Under the pieces are notes generated by a model. That model worked only from the letters and a program-made list of their open reading frames with translations, was not told where the DNA came from and made no database searches. DNA of 64,000 nucleotides, taken from Odiellus spinosus. Its lineage: Eukaryota; Arthropoda; Arachnida; Opiliones; Phalangiidae. Made by a program: the position numbers and the translations under genes. This document shows positions 45,101-57,222 of the stretch, in pieces. The stretch is taken from positions 5,397,200 through 5,461,199 of the forward strand of contig OY987232.1 in NCBI GenBank assembly GCA_963920705.1, read 5' to 3'. How positions within the stretch are numbered: the first letter of the stretch is position 1; every line of letters starts with the position of its first letter.

Positions 45101-45429
45101 CTTCCCATTAACACATACCTATAATAAAATTATTTATTCAGTATGCGATGCTGAACGCAACCTAAATCCTGGGACGACGTTTCTGCGCGTCTCTTTTGGA
45201 ACAGACTGTTAAATTAATCAAATGATGCTCACGCAGATTATGGCTTCTGTAATTAACGTAATCCAAAAAACTATTATACAAAAATGCGGTTGCTTCGCAC
45301 CCTTAAAAAAACTCTATCTATTTCGAATCAAATCCGTGAAGGGACAGAAATTATTTGTTAGAGAAAGAGCAATTTCATATCCTTAAAATTATAGTTAGTA
45401 GATTTAGTCTACCACTTCAAAGATTTTAC

Positions 45430-45618
45430 TATTATTATATATTTTCCAAAAAACGGATATAGACGACCAAGGACTAATGATAAATATATATACATTAAAG
45501 GAACTCCATCTTTAGCTAATTTCATTAGTGATACTGATAGAATTTAAAATTAAAATCAATGGGAGAAGAAGGTTAACTAGGTCATTTTTATCCGTTTTTT
45601 GGAAAATATATAATAATA
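45430..45618. mobile_element. 189-bp MITE with 30-bp TIRs (right arm)
   Basis: Counterpart of 26708-26896. Confidence 0.7.
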
Positions 45619-46984
45619 ATAAAAGCGAAACAATTCTTTAAAGCAAGAGAACATAATTCAGGAGACCAGAAGTATGTGGCCGTTTATTTAACTCGCCGAC
45701 ATCAATTTCCGTTTCGTATATCCTATTTAACATTCTAAATCTTTATTTTTTATTATTCTTAAGTTAGATGTGCTTTAGATACAGACTTCAATAATTGGCC
45801 AACTACTTAATATCAACGTTATTACGTAGTAGTAATGACGAAGCTATTGGATTTAAAGCACATCCTAGTCGCAAAATCAAGTATTTTAAAAAATTAAGTA
45901 GAGATTGAGAACGTTAAACTATAAATTTCATGTGTAATTGGGCACTTGGCAGGATATGAAGTCCAACTCAAGTGATATTTAATCCCTAGAACTCTCATTG
46001 TGAAATGTTTTTACAGTGATTTAATATATTAAATTGGCCACATTTCTAGGTAATGCGATTTGCATACAATCGCCTCGGTTTATTCGAGTACTCTACCCAA
46101 AAGATCGTGAGAAATAGGTCTCTTATCACCGAAATATAGGTGAGAAACGATTGCCTAAACAATCGAAGACGTAACCATTGCACAAACGAGGGTTCGATAC
46201 AATTTTAAACGCTAACGTAAACCACGCATTGGTACAGTGCATCTGTGAGTACCGAATCTGCAAATCTCGTTTATATAGGCCGAGAAGAGTTATATTATTA
46301 AAGTTAAAAAATCAAATGATAAGAAAATCATGCCAACTTTGTAATTACGGTGAATTAGGGTGAATATAATGGGATACTCATGATATGACACAATAGTGAA
46401 AATTAGACGGCTGAAGAGGGCTACCCTAGTAAAAGAACCCAATAAATGCAATTTTCCGTTAACGATAAAAAATGCCATTAAAAAAAGCTTATCAACTGTT
46501 TAATAAAATCAATTTTTGTTTATCAATTTAAAGCCAATTAATAAAGCTCGGCTAGTTATATGTTTTACCCTTTTTGTCACCCATACAGGCATCTGTCTCT
46601 CTATTAACTCGAATTCGATGGATATTCATTATCATTCTGCTGTTTAAGAAATAAAATTTTTGTTTATCATTTTGAAGCAATTAGTAAAGCTCGGCTAAGC
46701 TTAAGATTTCATCCTTTTGTAACCCATTCAGGCACCTTACTTTCTATTACTTCATATACTTAATCAACATTTCATTATTGAAGTCTGTGTTTAACTAGTG
46801 ATACTCTTGTACCCGAACGAAGTCTTATCAAATTTTTTCAAAAGTACCTTTGTCTGTATTAATTCGAATTCAGTGGACGGTGGGAAGAGGGAAACGACGA
46901 CGACGACGATTTCAGTTATCAAGCGCCGCGGGTCCATTAGAAAAGACATTACGGTTTCTGATGAAATTCGAGTTTAGATAGAGG
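45619..46984. other. Gene-free interval (right arm)
   Basis: Counterpart of 25343-26707; it contains the two diverged copies of about 150 bp around 46530-46720 and no gene. Confidence 0.45.
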
Positions 46985-47030
46985 GATAAACACAAACGTG
47001 TTTATCCTAATAAACACAAACGTGTTTATC
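46985..47030 (+). promoter_or_regulatory. Two tandem palindromes upstream of transposon ORF (right arm)
   Basis: Arms GATAAACAC / GTGTTTATC with a 4-nt spacer, repeated at 24-bp spacing, immediately before the MGKKNGC start at 47064. Possible operator or transposase site. Confidence 0.4.
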
Positions 47031-47810
47031 CTAATTACCAGAATTTTTGTAGATCGTACTACAATGGGAAAAAAGAATGGTTGTTTTTGTACAACAAACT
47101 ACAAGGATGCAACTAATGAACAACTTGGAAAAGGCATGCTTTTAGCTATTGATTACAATCTAGAGAGAGTAGGTGAGTTCAAGGGTAAATGGAGTACAAA
47201 AATTTGGACCGATGTAGTTACAAATTTAGGTGTTTCGAAGATTAAGAACCGAAAGTCTAAAAGTATTTTAAATGCTGGTAAATGATACTTTATGAGGTAC
47301 GCTTTAGATGCCATTGGTTTTAGAACCTATTTTGATGGCATGGTCAAAAAGATGGCAGAGGATACCCAAGATTGTTCTATCCTATTGGAGGAATTAATCT
47401 CGAGAGTTTCTCAAGAGAATAGATCTGTTGAAATAAATGTAATACAATCACCACAGATAGTAATAGAGGAGCAGTCGATTGTTCCAAACGGGGAGCAATC
47501 GATTAATTCAACATATTCGATTGCTGCGCCCGAGGCGCAATCGATTGTGGCTACCGAGAACAATATGATTTTATCGGGGGCTGTCCAATTTCCAATGGAC
47601 ACGCCAACGGTAGTAGAGGAGAAATCTATTGTCTCGTCTATTAATCCGACACATTCGATTACTGCGCCTGAGGAGCAATCGATTGTGGCTACCGAGAATC
47701 AAACGGATGTACCAGAGGCAGTCCAATTTCCAATGGTAACGCCAAAGGCAATTGAGAAAAAAAAAAGATTTTGGCTAGCAAATTCCCAACTGATCTCATT
47801 ATCCAGTTAG
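46998..47810 (+). CDS. Unknown N-terminal protein of the large transposon (right arm)
   Basis: Same as 24516-25328. The two sections 46998-47285 and 47292-47810 share one frame and are separated only by TGA at 47283-47285. A start at 47064 (MGKKNGCFC) is preferred because the preceding codons are hydrophobic and overlap the tandem palindromes. The amino-acid sequence is the same in both arms, including the stop, so the stop predates the arm duplication or has been homogenised. It lies directly upstream of the PHD-USP gene in the same orientation, fitting one polyprotein or spliced transcript. Confidence 0.45.
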
Positions 47811-49416
47811 AAAGGGCAAAAAACATGCGGACCCCAAAGATAAGGATTTAGAGATTAGTCAAAAAATTAGGACTGAGCGAATGATTAAACCAAAACGGGA
47901 TGACGGAATGCTTTACCCTCCCCTAAAAAATGTTAAATTGTATTGTGTTTGCCTTAAACCTGCCGATAATACGCCTTACTTCGAGTGTACAGGGTGTCAA
48001 AAATGGTTCCATTTTAGATGCGCAGGTTTACGGGATAGTCCTAATACGACTAATCAGGTTAGAAAAGATAAAACCTTTAAATGTCCCCAATGTCAAAAAT
48101 CCGTTATGAGGAGAGGAATTCAAAATTGTTACCAAAATTGCTGGGTTTCTTCTCTTTTACAAGCTCGCAAAACTGACAGGATTCAATGTCCCCGGTAAAA
48201 TCGGAAGAAGTTATCCCACTTCTCCGTCTTCTAGAAAAGATTTCGAGAAACAGATTAGGTTTTGCAACCATGCAAGATCCTCAAGAATTATTAAACGAGA
48301 TCAGCTCCCTTTTAGACGACGGTTTTAGTTATAATTTCGAATTTTCGTACCGTTGTTTAGAATGTAAAACTACACGGTCTGCCCAAGAAGCAGCAGTGAA
48401 GTATTTTGTTTTAGAAACTTCAAAGACCAAAATTTCTCAATATGCGTTCGAAATGGAACCCAAGGCGACTCGGAAATGCCTTGGAGATGGTGTAGATAAA
48501 CACGGTTTTAATTGGCCCTGTACTGGCAAAAACCAAATAATGACACTAGTTAATGATTTACCTCACCCCCACAAAATCTTGGTTTTTTGCTGCCCTAGGA
48601 CAGCTGATGAAATATCAAAAAATCGCCAAACTTGTTTGCTAGAGCTACAAATTGAATATTTAGGACATCACTATGAACTGAAAAGTTGTGTAGTGCATTA
48701 TGGAGAAGTAAATAGGCATAACAGTCATTATGTGGCTTTCACTAGGCTTGTTTCAAATAAATGGGTGAGTTACAATGACGGCAAAGTTCAAACCTTGGAT
48801 GATCCTGAAATTCATGAAGACTGGGTTATGGCCTTCTATAAATTACAGGAACAGACCACTTCAATTCCTAACGTTTTGCAGAGATCTGTTACGGAATCTG
48901 GTCCCGATTGCGAAGGCAAACGCAGCACATTCAATGAAGGAACCATGCCTCAGTCAAGTCTTTATTCTAAACCACTCCCCCACCCCCTTAGCGATGTTAC
49001 AAAATCTGATATTTCGGTTGCTTCTAATTCGGTAATGCAACCTCAAAAATCCGATACAAAATTATCACATAGTCCGACTTGGGAAAATAAATTTAAGTCA
49101 AGTAGTCCCGAAAAATATTTTCAAAGCTACAATTATGATGATAGCTCAAGCTTAAGTAACAGCTCCGGCCTTAGTCTGCTCTCCATGTCCGAAGAAGCAT
49201 GTAGAGATGTTTTGCGCATTGACCGTGAACTCGCGCAAAAAGACATGACTAAAACCATTCCCGTTAAAATTAAATTTACTATTTCAAAAGATGTATGGAA
49301 TAAAATGAGTATAGGTCGCGATTCATCTAAATCATTAAATCCTAATCATTATAAAGTACCTTTAGATGACAATTTTAAAGAGCACAATCCCCAATGTATG
49401 TGGAATGTTCTTCAAG
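47811..49416 (+). CDS. PHD finger plus ubiquitin-specific protease domain, transposon-borne (right arm)
   Basis: Counterpart of 22910-24515, with Pro instead of Leu at PHD-frame residue 13. A basic leader (RKGKKHADPKDKDLEISQK) is readable upstream of the ATG at 47881 in the same frame. It follows CTCATTATCCAG, a plausible 3' splice site at 47804. The PHD and Cys-box frame ends at 48198 and the rest of the USP opens at 48186 in the -1 frame. All four USP signature boxes are present across the two frames. True transposon coding ends near 49416, where the foldback element begins; the frame then runs on to 49505 in foreign sequence. Confidence 0.75.
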
Positions 49417-51913
49417 GCCGAACTTTCTGTTTTAGGGGTTCTCCTAGTACGGAAAATTTACCGTACCATTCGAGCTCGAACAACAATAGCGGATCGTGGA
49501 ACTGAAAATCGCGGTTCTACTAGTACGGATGACCGAGGTTTAGGGGTTCTCCTAGTACGGAAGATGGACAATAGTCTCTTTTTCCCTTCTGACAAAAAAT
49601 GGGCTATGGTACAGAAGACCGATGTACAGAAAATGAAAAAGAATTTATACTAGTATTTCCCGAGATAAAGCGAACGAATTCATGATGTATGACTAGCCTT
49701 AAAAGCATTCCCAATATAACGTCTGGTTTTTCAGATGTTCTGAATATTTGAGTAAATAAGTGGGACGGTTGAAAAAATTTAGTTTGTGACTCGAGCCTAG
49801 CTATATTTCTCTATTTTTGTTCGAGTGCATTTTGCAAAGTATAGATGTAGCCGAGGCGAATTAAAACACGTGTTAAATAGCAAAGGGAATAAAAGTAGTT
49901 TTTCCGAACTGCACTCGACTCGGAAACATATTTCTTCGGAGAGTACGAAGTTAGACTTTCCATTATCTCCAAGAAACAGATTTTGTCAATAAACACCAAT
50001 GGGGATAATATGAACTCTGTCAATAACACTTTCACCACTTTTTGAAGCTATAGAACCAAACCTAATTTGATCATGTAATATTTCTCAATATTTAGATTTA
50101 GTACTACAAAATTAAATCAGAAATTTTTATTTTATTTTCTAGTGTAATATAGTGCTTAGTATTTAAAATTCATAATGATGGCAGCGATACTCGCAATTAG
50201 CCGAAACTAGTCGGGTTTTTTTATTTATTACTTTTAAATAAAATGAAAATAGTGCACTAAGAATTCTTTGTATAAATTTTAATTTTTAATTATTTAAAAT
50301 TCATCTTCAGACGAGCTATCTGAATCATTTCTTGAAATAAAAGAATTGGCGCAATCACTTGGAGGACATTTGGACAGCATTCCCCATATTTCATAACGTG
50401 ATGAAATAATGAATCGAATCTGGAAATGAAATTGGTCCCTGAGGTTATAAGAACACAAAGCCTGGCTGCCCAACCAGGGGAGAGACCTATCCTTACGAAC
50501 TAGGCCATTCAAATAGAGTAATTTACGACCTTTCCACCCGGTGTCTATAAAGAGAGAGATAACATTTTCGTGAGGGGTCGGCGTCCACGATCTGAGGGTA
50601 AGCGGACAACCAACCTCGCCGCTTTTTGTAATTAGTGCCATATGCGGAGTAAAAAATAGAGTTATGGCACCGCAGTGGATTTGACTACGTCCGTCCTGTG
50701 ACATATTGATACTTGTGCCATGGCTTTATAATATCTCTTCTAAGAAAGTTTTTGAAGTTATAAGTGTCGCTACTTCGCCTCCCGCTTTCAAATCAGTACA
50801 CTACGTCTTTTCCGAATTACTCTACTTGAATAGCCGACTTCGTACGGATAGGTCACGAGACCAACTCTTCTCTCCCCTGGTTGGGCAGCCAGGCTTTGTG
50901 TTCTTATAACCTCGGGGACTAATTCCATTTTCAGATTTGGTTCATGATTTCATCACGTTATGAAATATGGGGAATGCTGTCCAAATGTCCTTCAAGTGAT
51001 TGCGCCAATTCTTCTATTTCAAGAAATGATTCAGATAGCTCATTTGAAGATGAATTTTAAATACTAAGCATTATATTACAATAGAAAATAAAATAAAGTT
51101 TCAGATTTAATTTTGTAGTACTAAATCTAAATGATCATATTAGGTTTGTTTCCAGCTTCAAAAAGTGGCGAAAGTGTTATTTACAGAGTTGATATTATGC
51201 CCATTGGTGTTTATTGTCAAAATCTGTTTCTTGGAGATAGTGGAAAGTCTAAATTCGTACTCTCCGATGAAATGTTTTTCCGAGTCATTCGCCTCGGCCT
51301 CAGCTATACTTTTCAAATTGCACTCGAACAAAAAAAAAATAGAGAAATATAGCGAAGCTCGAGTCAAAACTAAAAACTTTCAAACCGTCTCACTTATTTT
51401 CGCAAAGTTTCTTACCCGTCGCGATTTTGAAAAGAATTCCGCCGTCAGTCCGTTCTTCTTTTAAGAGTTAATGCGCCCAATTATGCTGTAGTTGAATTTA
51501 TAAATTACCCGTGTACTAGCTATATTTCGCTACCTATAATATAGCTTTTATGAGCAGAGTGCATGCTTTGTCCGGATGTCTCAGGGGGCCAATAATGTTC
51601 CCGAGCAGGAGCCCTCCTAACCCTAAATGTGGGCCTAGCTGGTATTAGAATTTGTTCGTTTTATCTCGGGAAATACTAGTATAAATTCTTTTTCATTTTC
51701 TGTACATCGATCTTCTGTACCATAGCCCCTTTTTTCAGTAGGGAAAAAGAGACTATTGTCCATCTTCCGTACTAGGAGAACCCCTAAACCTCGGTCTTCC
51801 GTACTAGTAGAACCGCGATTTTCAGTTCCACGATCCGCTATTGTTGCTCGAGCTCGAATGGAACGGTAAATTTTCCGTACTAGGAGAACCCCTCAACAGA
51901 AAGTTCGGCCTTT
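49417..51913. mobile_element. 2.5-kb foldback element (right arm)
   Basis: Counterpart of 20413-22909. Arms are about 49417-50525 and 50805-51913. The left arm of the foldback contains an extra stretch of about 150 bp (around 50140-50290) that includes a repeated ATTTAAAATTCAT, absent from the other foldback arm. Confidence 0.8.
50294..50704 (-). CDS. Acidic-tailed ORF inside foldback element (right arm)
   Basis: Counterpart of 21622-22032, 136 codons with one residue change (Tyr to His after RDQF). The frame has stayed open in both arms, but the product is not recognised. Confidence 0.4.
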   Translation of the reverse strand: MSQDGRSQIHCGAITLFFTPHMALITKSGEVGCPLTLRSWTPTPHENVISLFIDTGWKGRKLLYLNGLVRKDRSLPWLGSQALCSYNLRDQFHFQIRFIISSRYEIWGMLSKCPPSDCANSFISRNDSDSSSEDEF

Positions 51914-52189
51914 AATCATTACGCACCGGATAACAACATAGCCAGTAAAATTCTCTTTTCATGCAATTTATACTGTTCAAGGAGTAAAGCTATGCCAAAG
52001 TCTTGCCAAGCTAAATGCACTATTAAAATTTTCAAAGATTTTAATTGCGTTATAATAAATGAAGGTATACGATATCATGAAGTGGCGAGTATAGCCTGTA
52101 CTCCGATTCGAGGCGCTAAAAGGGGAGCTTTACAAGAGGCATTTTTGGCTAACCCTCGATTAAAGCCATTGGAGGCTATATACAATATT

Positions 52190-53600
52190 ATATCAAAAAT
52201 GTCTTTGCGAACAAAGACCCAGAAGGACATGTTATGGCCTTGAATGTCTGAAGTGACAGATATTTAATTTTCTTTTAAAACATTAAATTTAAATACAATT
52301 AAATTTTCTTTTAAAACATGAAATTTAAATACAATTAGATTTTCTTTTAAAACGAAATTTAAATATAATCACAATCTGGCACGATTTAGAGTTTCAAATT
52401 TCAATACAACTGATTTTATTCACTCGGAAATATTTAAGAAAAACAAAACAGACGATTTTCTCCCATTGACGCTTAACATTAAATTTCGCTTAATTATTTT
52501 TCAGGGAAAACGTGTATTGAACTGTTATTTTTCAGTATAACGCGAGTCCACTTTATGTTTAACCCGAATTTCCACGGATCGTTAAAAATACTCGCCGGTT
52601 TATTGGAATGGGTATATGATAAAGGGAAATGTGTTTTTTAAAGCCCGTTTAAAGTCACCTTCTTTTCTAGCTTAGCAGACGACGCAAACCATAACAATTT
52701 GTACTTTCAAAGCTATATTGCGCGCGCAAGCGGAGAGAATTTCAAAGCGACGAATTTTAGAGCGGATAAGCTTTTTAAATAAATTGTAATACTTTCATTT
52801 TTCTTTTCATTAAAACCGTACAATTAAAATGATGATTTCCATAAGGGACCACTAATTAGTTATTAGGAGTTATAAAAAAACATCCATGAATTAGGTTTGT
52901 TCGTTTGCAACCCAAGTTAAAAATTAAAATATGGTGAATTTTTATTCCCTTTAAATTCCTTGTATAAGCATTCGTAAGCTAACATGAACGAATTGCCTCG
53001 ACTAAAGTCGAGGAGTTGTAATAAAACATTATCCATGGATTAGGTTTGTTCGTTTGCAACCTAGATTAAAAATTAAAATATGGGGAATTTTTTTCCCTTT
53101 AAATTCCTTGATAAGCATTCATAAGCTAACATGAACGAGAACGAATTGCCTCGACTAAAGTCGAAGAGTTATAAGAAAGCATTATCCATAGAAAACATTA
53201 TCCATAGAAAACATTATCCAATTAAGGTATGAGATCAGATCATAGAACTTTGAGTCTATGCCTAAAGCCAAAGCTAAATTAAGTATATTTTTCTATCGAA
53301 ATTTAATGTTAAGCGTCAATGGGAGAAAATCGTCTGTTATGTTTTTCTTAAATATTTCCGAGTGAATAAAATCAGTTGTATTGAAATTTGAAACTCTAAA
53401 TCGTGCCAGATTGTGATTATATTTAAATTTCGTTTTAAAAGAAAATCTAATTGTATTTAAATTTCATGTTTTAAAAGAAAATTTAATTGTATTTAAATTT
53501 AATGTTTTAAAAGAAAATTAAATATCTGTCACTTCAGACATTCAAGGCCATAACATGTCCTTCTGGGTCTTTGTTCGCAAAGACATTTTTGATATAATAT
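52190..53600. repeat. Inverted-repeat module with about 310-bp arms
   Basis: 52190-52500 matches 53290-53600 in reverse complement, starting at ATATTATATCAAAAATGTC and including GGCCTTGAATGTCTGAAGTG. Near-perfect, so recent. The middle (52500-53290) has two direct copies of a unit with GTTCGTTTGCAACC and CGACTAAAGTCGA. Confidence 0.8.
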
Positions 53601-53662
53601 CTGTCACTTCAGTCTAACACGAAAGTGTTAACTTCTATATTAAAAGACTAGCCCTTTAAAAA

Positions 53663-55917
53663 GTGATTCAGTCAAATCTCTACATTTTTACCATTGCCCT
53701 TTAAACCCAATTAAAATTAATTTTTTCATAATTTTTGATGTTAATAGCTGCGGCAGCCGCACTTGATTCAGTCAAATCTCTACATTTTTACCATTGCCCT
53801 TTAATCCCAATTAAAAAAATTTTTACATTATTTTTGATGTTAATAGCTGGGGCAGCCTCACTTGATTCAGTCAGATCTCTACATTTTTACCATTGCCCTT
53901 TAATCCCAATTAAAATTAATTTTTACATTATTTTTGATGTTAATAGCTGGGGGAGCCGCACTTGATTCAGTCAAATCTCTACATTTTTACCATTGCCCTT
54001 TAATTCCAATTAAAAAAAAATTTTACATTATTTTTGATGTTAATAGCTGGGGGAGCCGCACTTGATTCAGTCAAATCTCTACATTTTTACCATTGCCCTT
54101 TAATCCCAATTAAAATTAATTTTTACATTATTTTTGATGTTAATAGCTGGGGGAGCCGCACTTGATTCAGTCAAATCTCTACATTTTTACCATTGCCCTT
54201 TAATTCCAATTAAAAAAAATTTTTACATTATTTTTGATGTTAATAGCTGGGGGAGCCGCACTTGATTCAGTCAAATCTCTACATTTTTACCATTGCCCTT
54301 TAATCCCAATTAAAATTAATTTTTACATTATTTTTGATGTTAATAGCTGGGGCAGACGCACTTGATTTAGTCAAATTTCTACATTTTTACCATTGCCCTT
54401 TAAACCTAATTAAACTAAATTTTTTCATAATTTTTGATGTTAATAGCTGCGGCAGCCTCACTTGATTCAGTCAAATCTCTACATTTTTACCAGTGCCTCT
54501 TAATCCCAATTAAAATTAATTTTTTCATTATTTTTGATGTTAACAGCTGGGGCAGCCGCACTTGATTCAGTCAGATCTCTACATTTTTACCATTAACCTT
54601 TAAACCCAATTAAAATTAATTATTTCACAATTTTTGATGTTAATAGCTGGGGCAGCCTCACTTGATTCAGTCAAATTTCTACATTTTTACCAGTGCCCTT
54701 TAATCCCAATTAAAATTTATTTTTTCATTATTTTTGATGTTAATAGCTGGGGCAGCCGCACTTGATTCAGTCAGATCTCTACATTTTTACCATTGCCCTT
54801 TAAACCCAATTAAATTTAATTATTTCACAATTTTTGATGTTAATAGCTGGGGGAGCCGCACTTGATTCAGTCAAATCTCTACATTTTTACCATTGCCCTT
54901 TAATTCCAATTAAAAAAAATTTTTACATTATTTTTGATGTTAATAGCTGGGGGAGCCGCACTTGATTCAGTCAAATCTCTACATTTTTACCATTGCCCTT
55001 TAATCCCAATTAAAATTAATTTTTACATTATTTTTGATGTTAATAGCTGGGGCAGCCGCACTTGATTCAGTCAGATCTCTACATTTGTACCATTGCCCTT
55101 TAAACCCAATTAAAATTAATTTTTTCATAATTTTTGATGTTAATAGCTGGGGCAGCCGCACTTGATTCAGTCAAATCTCTACATTTTTACCATTGCCCTT
55201 TAATCCCAATTAAAATTAATTTTTACATTTTTTTGATGTTAATAGCTGGGGCAGCCGCACTTGATTTAGTCAAATTTCTACATTTTTACCATTGCCCTTT
55301 AAACCTAATTAAACTAAATTTTTTCATAATTTTTGATGTTAATAGCTGCGGCAGCCGCACTTGATTTAGTCAAATTTCTACATTTTTACCATTGCCCTTT
55401 AAACCCAATTAAAATTAATTTTTTCATAATTTTTGATGTTAATGGCTGGGGCAGCCGCACTTGATTTAGTCAAATTTCTACATTTTTACCATTGCCCTTT
55501 AAACCCAATTAAAATAAATTTTTTCATAATTTTTGATGTTAATAGCTGGGGCAGCCTCACTTGATTCAGTCAGATCTCTACATTTTCCCCATTGCCCTTT
55601 AAACCCAATTAAAATTAATTTTTTCATCAATTTTGATGTTAATACCTCCGACAGCCGCAGCGAAATCATTATATTTTCCCCATTGCCCTTTAAACCAAAT
55701 TTAAATTAAATTTTTCATCAATTTTGATGTTAATACCTCCGACAGCCGCAGTGAAATCTTTATATTTTCCCCATTGCCCTTTAAACCAAATTTAAATTAA
55801 TTATTTCAGCAATTTTGATGTTAATACCTCCGACAGCCGCAGCGAAATCTTTATATTTTCCCCATTGCCCTTTAAACCAAATTCCAATTAATTTTTTCAT
55901 TATTTTTGATGTTAATA
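53663..55917 (+). repeat. 100-bp satellite array, about 22 units
   Basis: Units repeat at exactly 100 bp across most of the array. Core phrases are CTTGATTCAGTCAAATCTCT, ACCATTGCCCTTTAA, CCCAATTAAAATTAAT and TTTTTGATGTTAATAGCTGG. Some neighbouring pairs alternate two variants, suggesting a 200-bp higher-order unit around 53960-54350. The last three units diverge (AATACCTCCGACAGCCGCAG). Open frames within it are repeat artefacts. Confidence 0.95.
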
Positions 55918-55984
55918 CCTTCCTTATTGCCGTTCGGAATGGCAAGTCGTTCGGAATTTCACTCATTTTTAAAAAGGAGAGTAC

Positions 55985-56512
55985 TTTTAAGGCGGAAAAA
56001 TTGAAAATTAATGTTATTCTATGGGATTTAGATTTTTTGCAAGAGACTTACCTTTCAGATTTATTTTCTAATGCTTCCAAATATTTTACAGGCTTTATTT
56101 TAAGACTAATTTCATAATTTTATACCGATTAGTTTGGTCACAGTCTATAAACGGCAAAAATATGAAGAAGGAGAAATTAAGTCATTAGAGTTCAATACCC
56201 ATAGCCTCCAAATCAAGCGCGCGCGCGCTCGTGCTCGTGATTTTAAAAAGCCATATAAAACCTAAGCCTAATTTGTCAAATTAGGCTTAGGTTTTTGGCG
56301 AATCTATTTCTCCGCCTTGTTGTTCCCTCCGTTTTCATAAATAGATTGTGGGCCATCTAATTGGTGTAAAATTATGAAATTAGTCTTAAAATAAAGCTCG
56401 AATCTTAATTCATACCACACGGAAAATCCAAGTCTGAAAAATATCCGGAAGTATTAGAAAATAAATCTGAAAGGTAAGCCACTTTCAAAAAACCAAATCC
56501 CATAGAATAACA
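55985..56512. repeat. Inverted-repeat module within the insertion
   Basis: The stretch 55985-56120 (ATGTTATTCTATGGGATTTA ... TAAGACTAATTTCATAAT) is mirrored at 56365-56512. A separate perfect palindrome built on AAAACCTAAGCCTAATTTG occurs at 56258-56297. Confidence 0.75.
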
Positions 56513-57222
56513 TTACGATTTGGCCATGCGCGAAACCAGCTAAGTACCAAAAAAAGGGTCAACTTTAGAATTAATTTTAAAATACTTAGACTTAATATTT
56601 TTAAATGAAACTTGAAAAGTTCAACATTCGAACCTTGCTCTACCATTTAAAAGTGATTATATCTGTAACAAATAATTCCTCTTTTAGTTCTGTCAATCAC
56701 TGGACTTGTCCTCGAAAGAGTCGATTTTAATGTTATTCTATGGGAGAATGGAGCGTTTTGATTGGCTAGAGACTGAATTTTTTAGGAAATCAAAATAGCA
56801 TTACAGATGATGATGGGCCCAATACATAGAACCCTACCGGGTTCTAAGAATTGAATCTAAAACCTCGCCGAATGACATAGCTTTAGGGAACTTAAGAGAT
56901 TCTACACTCCGAACAGGTACGATGAGGCAAATTAAGTACGAAATTTATCAAAAACAACGCAAAGCGAAAGATTTGAGCGAATCTTTAGATTTACTCGGAA
57001 AAGATCCTGTGTATGGTTCTTACGTTCAGCAAATCGAAAATAAACCTCGCTCCGTTTCTATGTATACTAGAGCTTCTGTCAATTACGCTCGAGAGAATGC
57101 TAGGCGCGATATTTTTTTTGGGACGGAACAGGATCAGTAGCGATAAACGAAAATTCAAAAAGTTTCATGTACTACGCAATAGTTATGAGATCTCCTGAAA
57201 TTGATAAAACATCTCGTCCTTT

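Larger units (their letters stand above)
52190..56852. mobile_element. 4663-bp composite insertion, possibly Helitron/Helentron-like
   Basis: Present only in the right arm. Comparison with the left arm gives exact limits, with at most ATT shared at both junctions and no longer target duplication. The contents in order are: an inverted-repeat module (52190-53600), a 100-bp satellite (53663-55917), a second inverted-repeat module (55985-56512), and a 7-bp-stem hairpin (AGAACCC TACC GGGTTCT, 56828-56845) six to seven bases before the end. Lack of duplication, insertion compatible with a T/T site, internal tandem repeats and a 3' subterminal hairpin fit Helentron-type non-autonomous elements. No Rep/helicase is present. 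Confidence 0.6.
51914..57140 (+). pseudogene. FLYWCH-like transposase domain split by a 4.66-kb insertion (right arm)
   Basis: Counterpart of 19849-20412. The coding halves are 51914-52189 (ending at AIYNI) and 56853-57140 (from ESKTSPND). The uninterrupted left arm shows the empty site reads CAATATTGAATC. The insertion therefore happened in this arm after, or independently of, the palindrome duplication. Confidence 0.65.

Noticed and set aside
53735..55966. Open frames in the 100-bp satellite
   Set aside because: The period is not a multiple of three, the frames restart in each unit, and the peptide merely reflects the satellite sequence.
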